Shown here in pieces: positions 49,321-58,239 of a stretch of DNA of 64,000 nucleotides (positions are counted from its first letter, which is position 1; each line of letters starts with the position of its first letter). The notes beneath the pieces are model-generated. The model made no database searches. It saw only the letters and a program-made list of their open reading frames with translations, and had not been told where the DNA came from. Location of the stretch: contig NZ_CABJDK010000005.1 in assembly GCF_902364355.1 (NCBI RefSeq), positions 1 through 64,000 on the forward strand, written 5' to 3'. The position numbers were made by a program, and so were the translations under genes. The DNA comes from Collinsella aerofaciens. Its GTDB lineage: Bacteria > Actinomycetota > Coriobacteriia > Coriobacteriales > Coriobacteriaceae.

Positions 49321-49342
49321 AAAACGATCAGGCAAGTCCAAA

Positions 49343-49377
49343 ACCACCACTAAGGTGCCTGTCCCCTTTGTGGTGGT
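49343..49377. repeat. CCACCAC/GTGGTGG palindrome (CTGTCC core)
   Basis: ACCACCACTAAGG pairs with CCTTTGTGGTGGT with one mismatch around TGCCTGTCC, almost identical to 4045-4079. Confidence 0.82.
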
Positions 49378-49392
49378 CGGGCGGCCGGCATA

Positions 49393-49432
49393 GAAAAAAG
49401 TCCCCGCCGGGCGTGTGCTCGACGGGGACTTT
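49393..49432 (-). terminator. Terminator of the nfn operon
   Basis: Read on the minus strand, AAAGTCCCCG pairs with CGGGGACTTT and is followed by TTTCTA. It lies 28 bases past the nfnB stop. Confidence 0.85.
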
Positions 49433-49460
49433 GCCGTTTGGTGGCTAGCGCTGTAGGTGA

Positions 49461-50870
49461 TTACTCGCCCAGCAGGCTCTTGGTGATGGAAGCGGCGGCC
49501 TTCTTGCCGGCGCCCATCGCCAGAATGACCGTAGCGGCACCGGTGACGATGTCGCCGCCGGCCCAGATGCGGGGATCGGTGGTCTGGCCGGTCTCCTCGT
49601 CGGCGACGATGTAGCCCCACTTGTTGAGCTCCATCTTGCCGCCGATCTTCTTTGCGAAGGGGTTGGCGTTGGTGCCGATAGCCGAAATCGCGACGTCGCA
49701 GGGGATCTCCTCGATGGCGCCCTCGATGGGCACCGGGCGACGACGGCCGGACTCGTCGGGCTCGCCGAGTTCCATCTTCTGGACCTTGACGGCGCACACG
49801 GAGCCGTCCTCGCCAGCGACAAACTCGAGCGGGGAGACGAGCGGCAGAACCTCGACGCCCTCGGCCTTAGCATGGTGCAGCTCGGCGCGACGGCAGGGCA
49901 TCTCGTCCTCGGTACGACGGTAGGCGATGATGGCGTGCTCGGCGCCCAGGCGCTTGGCGGTACGGACGGCGTCCATGGCCACGTTGCCGCCGCCAAAGAC
50001 AACGACGTTCTTGCCGTGCTTGGTGGGGGTGTCGTACTCGGGGAACTTGTTGGCCTTCATCAGGTTCACGCGGGTGAGGTACTCGTTCGCGAAGAAGACG
50101 TTGGGCAGGTTCTCGCCGGGGACGTTGAGGAACTTGGGCAGGCCAGCGCCGGTCGCCACGTAGATGGCGTCGAAGCCCTGCTCGAACAGCTCCTCGGCCG
50201 TGGCCATGTTGCCCACGACGGAGTTGTACTCAAACTTGACGCCCATGTCCTCCAGGCCGTCAATCTCGCGTTTGACGACCGCCTTGGGCAGACGGAACTC
50301 GGGGATGCCGTAGACCAGCACGCCGCCGCCGGTGAAGAAGGCCTCAAAGACGGTAACGTCAAAGCCGTTACGGGCGAGCTCGCCGGCGCAGGTGATGCCG
50401 GACGGGCCGGAGCCGACGACAGCGACCTTCTTGCCGTTCTTGGGGGCCATCTTGGGCGTGGAGGCGAGCTCGGGGCGGTCACCCAGGAAGCGCTCGAGCT
50501 GGCCGATGGCCACGGGCTCGGACTTCTTGCCACGGATGCACTTGCCCTCGCACTGGTTCTCCTGCGGGCAGACGCGGCCGCAGATGGCGGGAAGCATGGA
50601 GTCCTCGCGAATGGTATCGAGAGCGCCGCCGAAATCCTTCGCGCGGATCTGCTCGATAAAGCGGGGAATGTTGATGTTGACGGGGCAGCCCTCAACACAG
50701 AACGGCTTCTTGCAGTTGAGGCAGCGCTCGGCCTCGGCCAGCGCCATCTCTTCGGTGAAGCCCTTGTCGACGGGGCGGAAGTCGCAGGCGCGCTCGGCAG
50801 CCGGCTCCTCGTTATCGGGGGTGCGGGGCGACTTCATATCGGCAACGAAACGACCGTTAACTAGTGGCAT
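49461..50870 (-). CDS. NfnB/GltA-like NADPH-dependent FAD oxidoreductase
   Basis: A 469-residue flavoprotein. Cys50, 53, 58 and 62 plus Cys97, 101, 107 and 111 form the two N-terminal [4Fe-4S] ligand sets. The FAD loop VVGSGPSG is at about 151-158, and a second nucleotide site VVFGGGNVAMDAVRTAKRLG binds NADPH. It is annotated elsewhere as glutamate synthase small subunit. Together with the adjacent ferredoxin-reductase-like gene, the composition matches NfnB of NADH-dependent ferredoxin:NADP oxidoreductase. It overlaps its partner by 10 bases. Electron bifurcation is inferred from the pairing. Confidence 0.88.
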   Translation of the reverse strand: MPLVNGRFVADMKSPRTPDNEEPAAERACDFRPVDKGFTEEMALAEAERCLNCKKPFCVEGCPVNINIPRFIEQIRAKDFGGALDTIREDSMLPAICGRVCPQENQCEGKCIRGKKSEPVAIGQLERFLGDRPELASTPKMAPKNGKKVAVVGSGPSGITCAGELARNGFDVTVFEAFFTGGGVLVYGIPEFRLPKAVVKREIDGLEDMGVKFEYNSVVGNMATAEELFEQGFDAIYVATGAGLPKFLNVPGENLPNVFFANEYLTRVNLMKANKFPEYDTPTKHGKNVVVFGGGNVAMDAVRTAKRLGAEHAIIAYRRTEDEMPCRRAELHHAKAEGVEVLPLVSPLEFVAGEDGSVCAVKVQKMELGEPDESGRRRPVPIEGAIEEIPCDVAISAIGTNANPFAKKIGGKMELNKWGYIVADEETGQTTDPRIWAGGDIVTGAATVILAMGAGKKAAASITKSLLGE

Positions 50871-51700
50871 GCGCAGCTCTTTTCCTCATAGGCCTTGAGG
50901 GACTCGCCCTCTTCGGAACGGTAAGCGGCCTGGCGGGCACGAAGGTCATCCCAGTCGACCAGGGTGGCATCGAAGTCGGGGCCGTCGACGCAAGCGAACT
51001 TGGTCACGCCGCCCACCTCGACGCGGCAGCAGCCGCACATGCCGGTGCCGTCAACCATGATGGGGTTGAGGGACGCGGTGATGGGGGTGTCGTACTTCTG
51101 GGCGGTGAGGGTCGAGAACTTCATCATCGGAACGGGGCCGACGCAGAAGACCTGGCTCACGGCCTTGTCCTGCAGCAGGCGCTCCAGCGGAGCGGTGACA
51201 ACGCCCTGCTCGCCGTAGGAACCGTCATCGGTGGTGATGTGGATGTGGTCCTCGTCGAGGAGCTCGCGGAACTGGTCCTCCATGAGCAGGAGGTCCTTGG
51301 TGCGGGCGCCCATGATGGCGTGCACCTCGTGACCGGTCTCGACCAGGTGCTTGGCGACCGGGAAGGCAATTGCCAGGCCGACGCCGCCGCCAATGACGGC
51401 GCAGGGGCCCTCGGCCATCTCGGTGGGAACGCCCAGCGGGCCCACGACGTCGCGCAGCGACTCGCCGGCCTCGTAGGTGGACAGCATCTCGGTGGTCTTG
51501 CCGATCACCATGAAGATGAACTCGACCCAGCCCTCGTCACCGTTCCAGCCGGCCAGGGTAAACGGGACGCGCTCGCCCGTCTCGTTGGCGCGAACCATGA
51601 GGAACTGTCCAGCGTGCGCATGCTTGGCGATAGCGGGCGCCTCGATGCGGAACTTGAACACCTTCTCAGAGAACTGCGTCTTCTCCAGGATCTTATACAT
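50861..51700 (-). CDS. NfnA/SudB-like FAD/NAD-binding subunit with [2Fe-2S]
   Basis: A 279-residue protein of the dihydroorotate-dehydrogenase electron-transfer group. An FAD domain opens it (GQFLMVRANETGERVPFTLAG), an NAD domain has IGGGVGLAIAFPVAKHL, and a cysteine cluster near the C-terminus (VDGTGMCGCCRVEV, then FACVDGPDF; Cys222, 225, 237) binds a [2Fe-2S] centre. First gene of the pair with the GltA-like subunit. GAGAGGGG precedes the ATG on the minus strand. Confidence 0.88.
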   Translation of the reverse strand: MYKILEKTQFSEKVFKFRIEAPAIAKHAHAGQFLMVRANETGERVPFTLAGWNGDEGWVEFIFMVIGKTTEMLSTYEAGESLRDVVGPLGVPTEMAEGPCAVIGGGVGLAIAFPVAKHLVETGHEVHAIMGARTKDLLLMEDQFRELLDEDHIHITTDDGSYGEQGVVTAPLERLLQDKAVSQVFCVGPVPMMKFSTLTAQKYDTPITASLNPIMVDGTGMCGCCRVEVGGVTKFACVDGPDFDATLVDWDDLRARQAAYRSEEGESLKAYEEKSCACH

Positions 51701-51865
51701 AGAACCCCTCTCTTGTTAGGGCGACCGAACCGTGCCTCCACGGAAATAGACGGCAGCCCGATTAGAACCGTACGCGCACAGGCGATGTGCAGACATACGG
51801 TGCAAATTATACCCTCATGGGCATGTCGCTTGCGTGTATCTTCGGCAGGTGGGAAAAGTGACCTA
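51701..51865. other. Leader region of the nfn genes
   Basis: Should contain the minus-strand promoter of nfnA. I see no additional gene and no certain promoter boxes. Confidence 0.4.
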
Positions 51866-52061
51866 CCAAAAAGGGACAGGTTTATTTTGGCAGGTTTTAT
51901 CAGGCAAAACGGCAAAGGGGGCCGGCCTCGCGCATCGGTGAGGCCGGCCCCCTTTGGAGCGTTGCGTATGTATGGCGGCACAGGGTTTATTGCGACGCGG
52001 CCGCCGCGGCGTTTCCGCAGATAAAACCTGCCAAAATAAACATCCCTAAATGGCAGGTTTT
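51866..52061. repeat. Nested palindrome with GGGACAG arms and GC-rich centre
   Basis: The outer arms 51873-51900 and 52021-52046 share a 20-base complementary stretch (GTTTATTTTGGCAGGTTTTA). Each outer arm also folds locally: ACCTACCAAAA (51871 and earlier) with TTTTGGCAGGT, and AAAACCTGCCA (about 52024) with TGGCAGGTTTT (52051-52061). Inside lies a perfect 16-bp hairpin, 51914-51929 with 51940-51955 (AAAGGGGGCCGGCCTC). The right end reaches the pth stop codon. Confidence 0.82.
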
Positions 52062-52689
52062 AGTGTTTGCCGTTGGCGGAGGCGGAGCCGTTGACGTGGT
52101 CGCGGGCATAGATCACGCCGTGCACGATGGCGAGGCCCGCAGCGTCGGCGGCGCGGGCGCAGGCGTCCTGGAAGTCCTCGGCCTCGCGGGCGCGCAGCTG
52201 CTTGAGCACATAGTCTGCCACGGCCATCTTGCCGGGAGGGTTGCCGATGCCGGTGCGGATACGGCTAAAGTCGCGGCTGCCCATCTTGTCGATGATGGAG
52301 CGCAGGCCGTTGTGGCCGGCGTGGCCACCGCCCACCTTGACGCGCACGTCACCGGCGGGAATGTCAAGCTCGTCGTGGATGACGAGCAGCTCCTCGGCCT
52401 TGATCTTGTACTCGCGGCAGAGCTTGGAGATGGGTCCGCCCGAGGTATTCATATACGACTGCGGCTTGACCAGCACGATCTGGCGCTTGCCACCCTCTTC
52501 CTCGGGATCGTTGATGTTGATGAGTGCGACCTCGGCGCCGGCCTGGTTTTTCCAGTACGTGACGCCGGCCTGACGGGCCAGCTCGTCAATCGCCTTAAAG
52601 CCGGCGTTGTGGCGGGTCTCGGCATATTCCTCACCCGGGTTGCCAAGTCCGGCAACCATGCGAATCTTAAGCGGCTGTGCAGCTGCCAT
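52060..52689 (-). CDS. pth: Peptidyl-tRNA hydrolase
   Basis: A 209-residue Pth, recycling peptidyl-tRNA. MVAGLGNPGEEYAETRHNAGF contains the catalytic His. KPQSYMNTSGGPISKL and VIHDELDIPAGDVRVKVGGGHAGHNGLRSI are the other signatures. GAAAGGA is upstream. It lies on the minus strand after prs, separated by a 27-bp palindrome. Confidence 0.96.
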   Translation of the reverse strand: MAAAQPLKIRMVAGLGNPGEEYAETRHNAGFKAIDELARQAGVTYWKNQAGAEVALININDPEEEGGKRQIVLVKPQSYMNTSGGPISKLCREYKIKAEELLVIHDELDIPAGDVRVKVGGGHAGHNGLRSIIDKMGSRDFSRIRTGIGNPPGKMAVADYVLKQLRAREAEDFQDACARAADAAGLAIVHGVIYARDHVNGSASANGKH

Positions 52690-52808
52690 AGGTTTCCTTT
52701 CGTTACATAAGTAGTTCGTTCAACGACAAAGGCTACCACGCCCGCCGAAGCCGAGACCTTGTTTCAGTGAAATCCCACCAGACAAAAGCACGGCCGCGGC
52801 AGAGCGAG

Positions 52809-52884
52809 CCGCCGGAACAGAAGAAACCCCCGCGCGACCTTTGCGAAGCAAGGGGGAGCGCGGGGGTTTCTTCTGTTCCGGCGG
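52809..52884. repeat. 27-bp perfect inverted repeat between prs and pth
   Basis: Arms 52809-52835 (starting CCGCCGGAACAGAAGAAACC) and 52858-52884 are exact complements around a 22-base loop. No T run follows on either strand, so it is not a canonical terminator. Confidence 0.9.
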
Positions 52885-52913
52885 TGATGCGCCGGGTTGC
52901 AAGGACGATGCGA

Positions 52914-53900
52914 TTACAGCGCGAAGTCGCCGCCGACGAGCGTGGAGACGGGCTCCTCGTGGTAAACGGCGGAAATGGCCTGGGCGAACTCCTCGGCGAC
53001 CGAGATGGTCTTGATCTTGCCGCCGACCTCGACGGGGATGGCGTCGGTGACGACGCACTCGACGATGGGGGCATCGTTCAGGCGCTCGATGGCAGGACCG
53101 GAGAAGATGCCGTGGGTGGCGCACACGTAGATGTCGCCGGCGCCCATTGCCTTGAGCTCCTTGACGTTGGCGCACAGGGTGCCAGCGGTGTCGATCATGT
53201 CGTCGTTGATGATGCAGGTCTTGCCCTTGATGTCACCGATGATGCCCATGACCTCGGCGGCGTTGTGGCGCGGACGGCCCTTGTGGGCGATGGCCAGGTC
53301 GCAGCCGAGCATGTCGGACAGCTTCTTGGCGGCCTTGGCGCGACCCACGTCGGGGGAGACGACAACCAGGTTGTCGGTGTCGAAGTGCATGTCGTTGTAG
53401 TACTGGCCAAACAGCGGCAGTGCGGACAGGTGGTTAACCGGGATATCGAAGAAGCCCTGGATCTGGCCCTGGTGCAGGTCGAGGGTGATGATGCGGTTGA
53501 CGCCGGCACGCTCGAGCAGGTTGGCGACGAGGCGGGCGGTGATGGGCTCGCGCGGGCCGGCCTTGCGGTCCTGGCGGGCATAGCCGTAGTGGGTGATGAC
53601 GGCGGTGATGGAGCGGGCGGATGCGCGCTTGGCAGCGTCGGTGGCGATGAGCAGCTCCATGAGCATGTCGTTGACATTGCCGCCGGCCACGGACTGAATC
53701 AGGAAGACGTCGGCGCCGCGGACGGTCTCGTCGTAGCGGGCGTAAATCTCACCATTGGCGAACTGCTTTAGCGTAAGGCCCGAAAGCTCGACCCCAAGGT
53801 ACTCAGCAATCTTCTGAGCGAGGGGACGGTTGGAGGAACCGGAATACACGCGGATGGACTTGCGCATATTCTCCGACTTCTCGGGATCATTAATCGGCAT
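52914..53900 (-). CDS. prs: Ribose-phosphate pyrophosphokinase
   Basis: A 328-residue PRPP synthetase, feeding purine, pyrimidine and histidine routes. IRVYSGSSNRPLAQKIAEYLG, GADVFLIQSV, YGYARQDRKAGPREPITARLVANLL and IINDDMIDTAGTL (the PRPP loop) are present. GAGAAGGG precedes the ATG. It is downstream of glmU, a common bacterial order, but a terminator lies between them. Confidence 0.97.
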   Translation of the reverse strand: MPINDPEKSENMRKSIRVYSGSSNRPLAQKIAEYLGVELSGLTLKQFANGEIYARYDETVRGADVFLIQSVAGGNVNDMLMELLIATDAAKRASARSITAVITHYGYARQDRKAGPREPITARLVANLLERAGVNRIITLDLHQGQIQGFFDIPVNHLSALPLFGQYYNDMHFDTDNLVVVSPDVGRAKAAKKLSDMLGCDLAIAHKGRPRHNAAEVMGIIGDIKGKTCIINDDMIDTAGTLCANVKELKAMGAGDIYVCATHGIFSGPAIERLNDAPIVECVVTDAIPVEVGGKIKTISVAEEFAQAISAVYHEEPVSTLVGGDFAL

Positions 53901-54042
53901 TACCCTTCTCCTTTATACATCGAATGCCATATAGATGCCTTGTTGCATTGTAACCGCGCGGCGGGGTTTATCGGGTCCTGATAACGTCTTTACCGCCAAC
54001 GGACACGAACCGACCACTCATCCGGTTGCGCAGGTCACGATA

Positions 54043-54078
54043 GAAAAAGGAGCCGCCCCCATGGAGCAGCTCCTTTTG
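54043..54078 (-). terminator. Terminator of glmU
   Basis: AAAAGGAGC and GCTCCTTTT arms with T runs on both strands; on the minus strand it follows the glmU stop by 14 bases. Confidence 0.82.
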
Positions 54079-54092
54079 TGCTTGGTAAAACG

Positions 54093-55505
54093 TTATACCT
54101 CGTCGTCCTCGTGCAGGCGGCGGCGGTAATCGGCGGCCCAGCCCTCAATATTTACCTGACGGGCGCGGCCCAGACCGAGCGCGTCTGCCGGGACCGGCTC
54201 GGTGATGACGGAGCCAGCGGCCACGAGCGCGCCGTCGCCGATCTGGGCGGGCGCGACCATCATGGTGTCGGAGCCAATGAAGGCGTCCTTGCCGATGACG
54301 GTCTTGTGCTTGTGCACGCCATCGTAGTTGCAGGTGATGGAGCCCGCGCCCACGTTGACGCCGGAGCCCATGGTGGTGTCGCCGATGTAGGACAGGTGCG
54401 GCACCTTTGAGCCCTCGCCGATCGTGGACTTCTTGATCTCCACGTGCGTGCCGGCCTTGGATCCGTCGAGCATGTGGGTGCCCGGGCGCAGGTAGGCGCG
54501 CGGGCCGCAGTCGACGCCGTTCTCGATGACGGCCTCGATGGCGATGGTCTCGTCGATGACGCAGCCGCTGCCGACGGTGGTGTCGGTGAGGCGGCTGTTG
54601 GGGCCGAGCTGGCACTCCTCGCCCACGGTGACGTGGCCGATCAGGTGCGTCTGCGGCCACACGACGGTATCGCGGCCGATAACGGCATCGGGGCCGATCC
54701 AGGCCTGCGTGGGGTCGATGAAGGTAACGCCCTCGGCCATCCAGTGCTCGTTGATGCGGTCGCGCGCGATGGCGGTGAGCTGTGCGAGCTGGATGCGGCT
54801 GTTGACGCCCAGGCCGTCGCGGTAGTCGTCGCAGTGGAAGATGGAGACAGCCTGGCCGTGGCCCTTGAGGATCTCGAGCATGTCGGGCAGATAGTACTCG
54901 GACTGCGCGTTGTCGTTGCCGATCTCGTTAATGTGGGCGGCGAGCTGCGCGCCGTCAAAGGCGTAGCAGCCGGCGTTGCACTCCAGCAGCGTGGCGGCCT
55001 GCTCGGGCGTGCAGTCCTTCTGCTCGATGATGCGCTCGATCTGACCATCGGCGCCCAGCTTGATGCGGCCGTAGCCGAAAGGATCGGGCGGGGTCATGGT
55101 CATGACGGTGCAGGCGAGCTCGCCGGTGGCGACGGTTTGCGCGAACTTGGCGACGGTGTCGGCGGTGATGAGCGGCAGGTCGCCGTTGAGCACCACGACG
55201 GGGCCTTGCGTGATGCCACAGGCCTCGAGTGCGACCTTCACGGCGTGACCGGTGCCCAGACGCTCGGTCTGCTCGACGCACTCGACCTTGGTGGCGCTGT
55301 TGGCGTAGGCGCCGTCGATGAGGGCGCGCATCTCGTCGGCGTGGCTGCCGATGACAACCACGACGCGGCTGCAGCCGGCCTTGATGGTAGCGTCGACGAT
55401 CCACTGGACCATGGGCTTACCCAGGATCTTGTGCGAAACCTTGCAGTGGTTCGACTTCATGCGGGTGCCCTCGCCGGCAGCGAGGATAATTGCGGTTGCG
55501 TCCAT
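54093..55505 (-). CDS. glmU: Bifunctional GlcNAc-1-P uridyltransferase / GlcN-1-P acetyltransferase
   Basis: A 470-residue enzyme making UDP-GlcNAc for peptidoglycan. The N-terminal pyrophosphorylase domain starts MDATAIILAAGEGTRMKS, with K of KPMVQW and LNGDLPL. The C-terminal left-handed beta-helix (hexapeptide repeats from about residue 255) ends with the acetyltransferase site KKSTIGEGSKVPHLSYIGD. AGGAG precedes the ATG at 55505. A longer frame up to 55715 overlaps the divergent ecfT region and is rejected. Confidence 0.97.
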   Translation of the reverse strand: MDATAIILAAGEGTRMKSNHCKVSHKILGKPMVQWIVDATIKAGCSRVVVVIGSHADEMRALIDGAYANSATKVECVEQTERLGTGHAVKVALEACGITQGPVVVLNGDLPLITADTVAKFAQTVATGELACTVMTMTPPDPFGYGRIKLGADGQIERIIEQKDCTPEQAATLLECNAGCYAFDGAQLAAHINEIGNDNAQSEYYLPDMLEILKGHGQAVSIFHCDDYRDGLGVNSRIQLAQLTAIARDRINEHWMAEGVTFIDPTQAWIGPDAVIGRDTVVWPQTHLIGHVTVGEECQLGPNSRLTDTTVGSGCVIDETIAIEAVIENGVDCGPRAYLRPGTHMLDGSKAGTHVEIKKSTIGEGSKVPHLSYIGDTTMGSGVNVGAGSITCNYDGVHKHKTVIGKDAFIGSDTMMVAPAQIGDGALVAAGSVITEPVPADALGLGRARQVNIEGWAADYRRRLHEDDEV

Positions 55506-55704
55506 GTGATCTCCTGTTACGTTATAGAGACGTGTGTTTGGAAACGATACACGGCGCAATATGATACCGCAGGCATATGACGAGCGCGTAACGATTGGTT
55601 TGCGGCGGTTGAGGCTTGCGCCGCCGGCGTGGCGTTTGCACTGCTTGCGTGCGGCGTTGGCGGTGCTGCGGAGCTGTTGTTTGAGCGAGGGGACGGGGGT
55701 GCCC

Positions 55705-56592
55705 GTGGACAACATACGAGAGGAGTTTGGCGGCGAGCCCGTCGCGGCATTCTCGATGTCGCATCCGGCTGTGCCGGCACTCTATATAGTGCTGACGCTG
55801 GGGCTCACTATGTTCTCGATGCAGCCGGTACTGATTGCGCTGTCACTTGCGGGCGGGCTGGCGTATGGATTTGCGACGCGTGGGGCTGCCCGCACGCTGG
55901 GCGCGCTCCGCTGGCAGCTGCCGGTGATTTTGATCGTCGCGGTGCTCAATCCGCTGTTTAGCGCCTCGGGCTCGACGGAGCTGTTCCGTATTGGCATGCG
56001 CGCGGTGTATCTGGAGAGCATGGTATACGGCCTGTGCATGGGCGGGCTGTTTGTGGCGAGCGTGCTGTGGTTTGAGGCGGCGGCGTCGATGCTCGAATAC
56101 GACAAGGTGCTCGCGCTGCTGGGCAATGCCGCACCGGTGATTGCGCTCATGATCTCGATGTGCATGAGGCTTATCCCGCAGTTTTTGCGCCGCGGCCGCA
56201 CGGTGCTGGCGGTGCAGGACGCGATCGATGTGCCGGGCCGCGCGCCGGCCGACCCCGTACGCTCGCGCCTGCGGGCGTCGAGCGTGTTGATGGGCTGGGG
56301 CATGGAAGATTCGCTGGAGCGCGCGGACTCGATGCGCTCGCGCGGGTGGGGTGCCGCGACGCATCGTACGACGTATACGCGGTATCGACTGGGGCGCAGC
56401 GACGTTGCCGCGCTGGCCGGGCTCGCACTGTTTGGTGCTGTCGCGGTGGCGGTGGCGTGGACCGCGACGACGCAGTATTCGTTTTATCCGCAGCTCTCGG
56501 TGCCGGCGCCGTGGCTGGGCTATGTCGTGTACGCTGCCTGGATGATGCTGCCTTGCGCGTTGCACGCGATTGATGAGAAGAGGTTTGGCTGA
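55705..56592 (+). CDS. ecfT: ECF transporter transmembrane subunit EcfT
   Basis: About 295 residues. Membrane helices fill the first 140 and last 70 residues. The cytoplasmic coupling region between them contains the EcfT motif SMRSRGWG and an earlier DVPGRAPA. It links the ATPases to the substrate-binding S component. The start is uncertain: GTG 55705 is preceded by GGGG, while ATG 55756 would give a shorter but plausible protein. The stop overlaps the ecfA start by one base. Confidence 0.88.
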   Translation: MDNIREEFGGEPVAAFSMSHPAVPALYIVLTLGLTMFSMQPVLIALSLAGGLAYGFATRGAARTLGALRWQLPVILIVAVLNPLFSASGSTELFRIGMRAVYLESMVYGLCMGGLFVASVLWFEAAASMLEYDKVLALLGNAAPVIALMISMCMRLIPQFLRRGRTVLAVQDAIDVPGRAPADPVRSRLRASSVLMGWGMEDSLERADSMRSRGWGAATHRTTYTRYRLGRSDVAALAGLALFGAVAVAVAWTATTQYSFYPQLSVPAPWLGYVVYAAWMMLPCALHAIDEKRFG

Positions 56593-58235
56593 TGGCTCGG
56601 TTGGATAGGGGCCCGGTGTCGGGCGCGGCGTGCGGCCCGGATATTCCGGCGATTGAGGTGCAGGGCCTTAGTTTTGCCTATCCCGGGGCCGAGGCACCGG
56701 TGCTCGAGGGGCTTGATTGGCGTGTTCCCCAAGGTGCATTTGCGCTGCTTGTTGGCGGTACCGGATCGGGTAAGTCGACGCTGCTGTCGCTGCTCAAGCC
56801 CGAGATCGCGCCGGCGGGCGAGCGCACTGGTGATGCGCGCGTGCTGGGCGAGAACGTTGCCGACATGGACGTGCGGGCATCGGCGGAGCGCGTGGGCTAT
56901 GTGTTCCAGGATCCCGAGAACCAGATCGTGTGCGAAACCGTGTGGCACGAGATGGCGTTTGGCCTGGAAAACTTGGGGCTAGCACGTGATGAGATGCGCC
57001 GTCGCGTAGCTGAGACCAGCTATTTCTTTGGTCTGGAGGACTGGCTTCATCGCGATACTGACACGCTTTCGGGCGGCCGCAAGCAGCTGCTGTCGTTGGC
57101 GGCCGTCCTGGCGCTGCGTCCGCGTGTGCTGCTGCTCGACGAGCCCACGTCTCAGCTCGATCCCGTTGCCGAGAAGAATTTTCTGCACGCGCTGTTTCGC
57201 GTGAACCGTGAGTTGGGCTGCACGGTTGTTGTGGCTACGCATCAACCGCGCCCAATGCTCGAGTATGCGACGTGTGCGTACCGGATTGAGGACGGTCGCG
57301 TGCGCGAGGTGGCGGATATGGCTTCTTTGGGACGCCGAGAATCGTTGTTTTCCGACGACATGTTGGGGTGGGGTGCCGTCCGATGTGCAAAAAACGGAGT
57401 ATTCAGCAGGCGTGAGGACAATTTGGGCTCTCTGGAGCCGCCCGGGGACGTATCGAGCGCGAAAAAAAGTTCGGAATTGGACAAATCGTCCGAATTTGTG
57501 GCGCAAACGTCGCTCGAGAACGGCTCGGAAGCCTTCCCGCGCACGGATGGGAGCAGAATACTCCAAAAAATGCACGGCGGGTCGGCTACCACCCTGTCGG
57601 AAGGCTGGTTTCGCTACGATCGCGCGGGCGGTTGGGTGCTGCGCGGGCTCGATGCGTCGTTTTCGGCTGGCGCGGTGCATGCAGTCGTGGGCGGAAACGG
57701 CTGCGGCAAGTCGACGATGCTTTCGGTGCTGGCCAAGACCGCCAAGCTGCAGCGCGGCCGCATGGTGCGCGGAGCGGCCTCGGCGGCGCTGTTGCCTCAG
57801 AATCCCAAAGCATTGCTGGTTGCCGAGACGGTTCGCGATGAGCTGATGGAATGGGCCTCGACCTGCGGATATGACGAGAACTTGGCGCGGGAGCGTGCGG
57901 CGCAACTGGGATTGGACGGCCTGGAGACGCGTCACCCCTACGACCTCTCGGGCGGACAGCGCCAGCTGCTCGCGCTGGCAAAGCTGCTGCTGCTTGGCCC
58001 CGAGCTGCTGCTGCTTGACGAGCCCACGAAGGGCTTGGACCTGGAGAGCCGCCGCATCATCGCCCGCGCCCTGCGTGACCATGCGAAGGCTGGCGGCACC
58101 GTCATCATGGCTACGCACGATTTGGACTTTGCCGAGCAGGTCGCCGACGACGTCGCCATGATGTTTGACGGCGAGATTGCCTGCGTGGAGCCCCCGGCCG
58201 ACTTCTTTGCCGACAACGTGTTTTATAGGGCGTGA
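56592..58235 (+). CDS. ECF transporter ATPase with two fused ABC domains
   Basis: A 547-residue fusion of two ECF ATPase domains. Domain 1 (about 20-260) has GGTGSGKST, LSGGRKQ, VLLLDEPT and the ECF-type QDPENQIV Q-loop. Domain 2 (about 335-545) has GGNGCGKST, LSGGQRQ and LLLLDEPT. In most ECF systems these are separate EcfA1 and EcfA2. The linker, about residues 265-328, is Ser/Glu-rich and is encoded by a palindromic repeat (57385-57575). Coupled to ecfT by a one-base overlap. Confidence 0.92.
   Translation: MARLDRGPVSGAACGPDIPAIEVQGLSFAYPGAEAPVLEGLDWRVPQGAFALLVGGTGSGKSTLLSLLKPEIAPAGERTGDARVLGENVADMDVRASAERVGYVFQDPENQIVCETVWHEMAFGLENLGLARDEMRRRVAETSYFFGLEDWLHRDTDTLSGGRKQLLSLAAVLALRPRVLLLDEPTSQLDPVAEKNFLHALFRVNRELGCTVVVATHQPRPMLEYATCAYRIEDGRVREVADMASLGRRESLFSDDMLGWGAVRCAKNGVFSRREDNLGSLEPPGDVSSAKKSSELDKSSEFVAQTSLENGSEAFPRTDGSRILQKMHGGSATTLSEGWFRYDRAGGWVLRGLDASFSAGAVHAVVGGNGCGKSTMLSVLAKTAKLQRGRMVRGAASAALLPQNPKALLVAETVRDELMEWASTCGYDENLARERAAQLGLDGLETRHPYDLSGGQRQLLALAKLLLLGPELLLLDEPTKGLDLESRRIIARALRDHAKAGGTVIMATHDLDFAEQVADDVAMMFDGEIACVEPPADFFADNVFYRA
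57385..57575. repeat. Palindromic repeat embedded in the ecfA coding sequence
   Basis: GTGCA plus GGAGTATTC (57385-57404) pairs with GAATACTCC plus TGCAC (57556-57575), with an unpaired A-rich bulge in both arms. A second smaller palindrome (TTCGGA/TCCGAA) lies inside. The element stays in frame and encodes most of the inter-domain linker. Confidence 0.75.
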
Positions 58236-58239
58236 TGGG

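Noticed and set aside
55505..55705. Riboswitch upstream of the ECF transporter
   Set aside because: No cobalamin, thiamine, riboflavin or other riboswitch pattern could be recognised in the short divergent gap.
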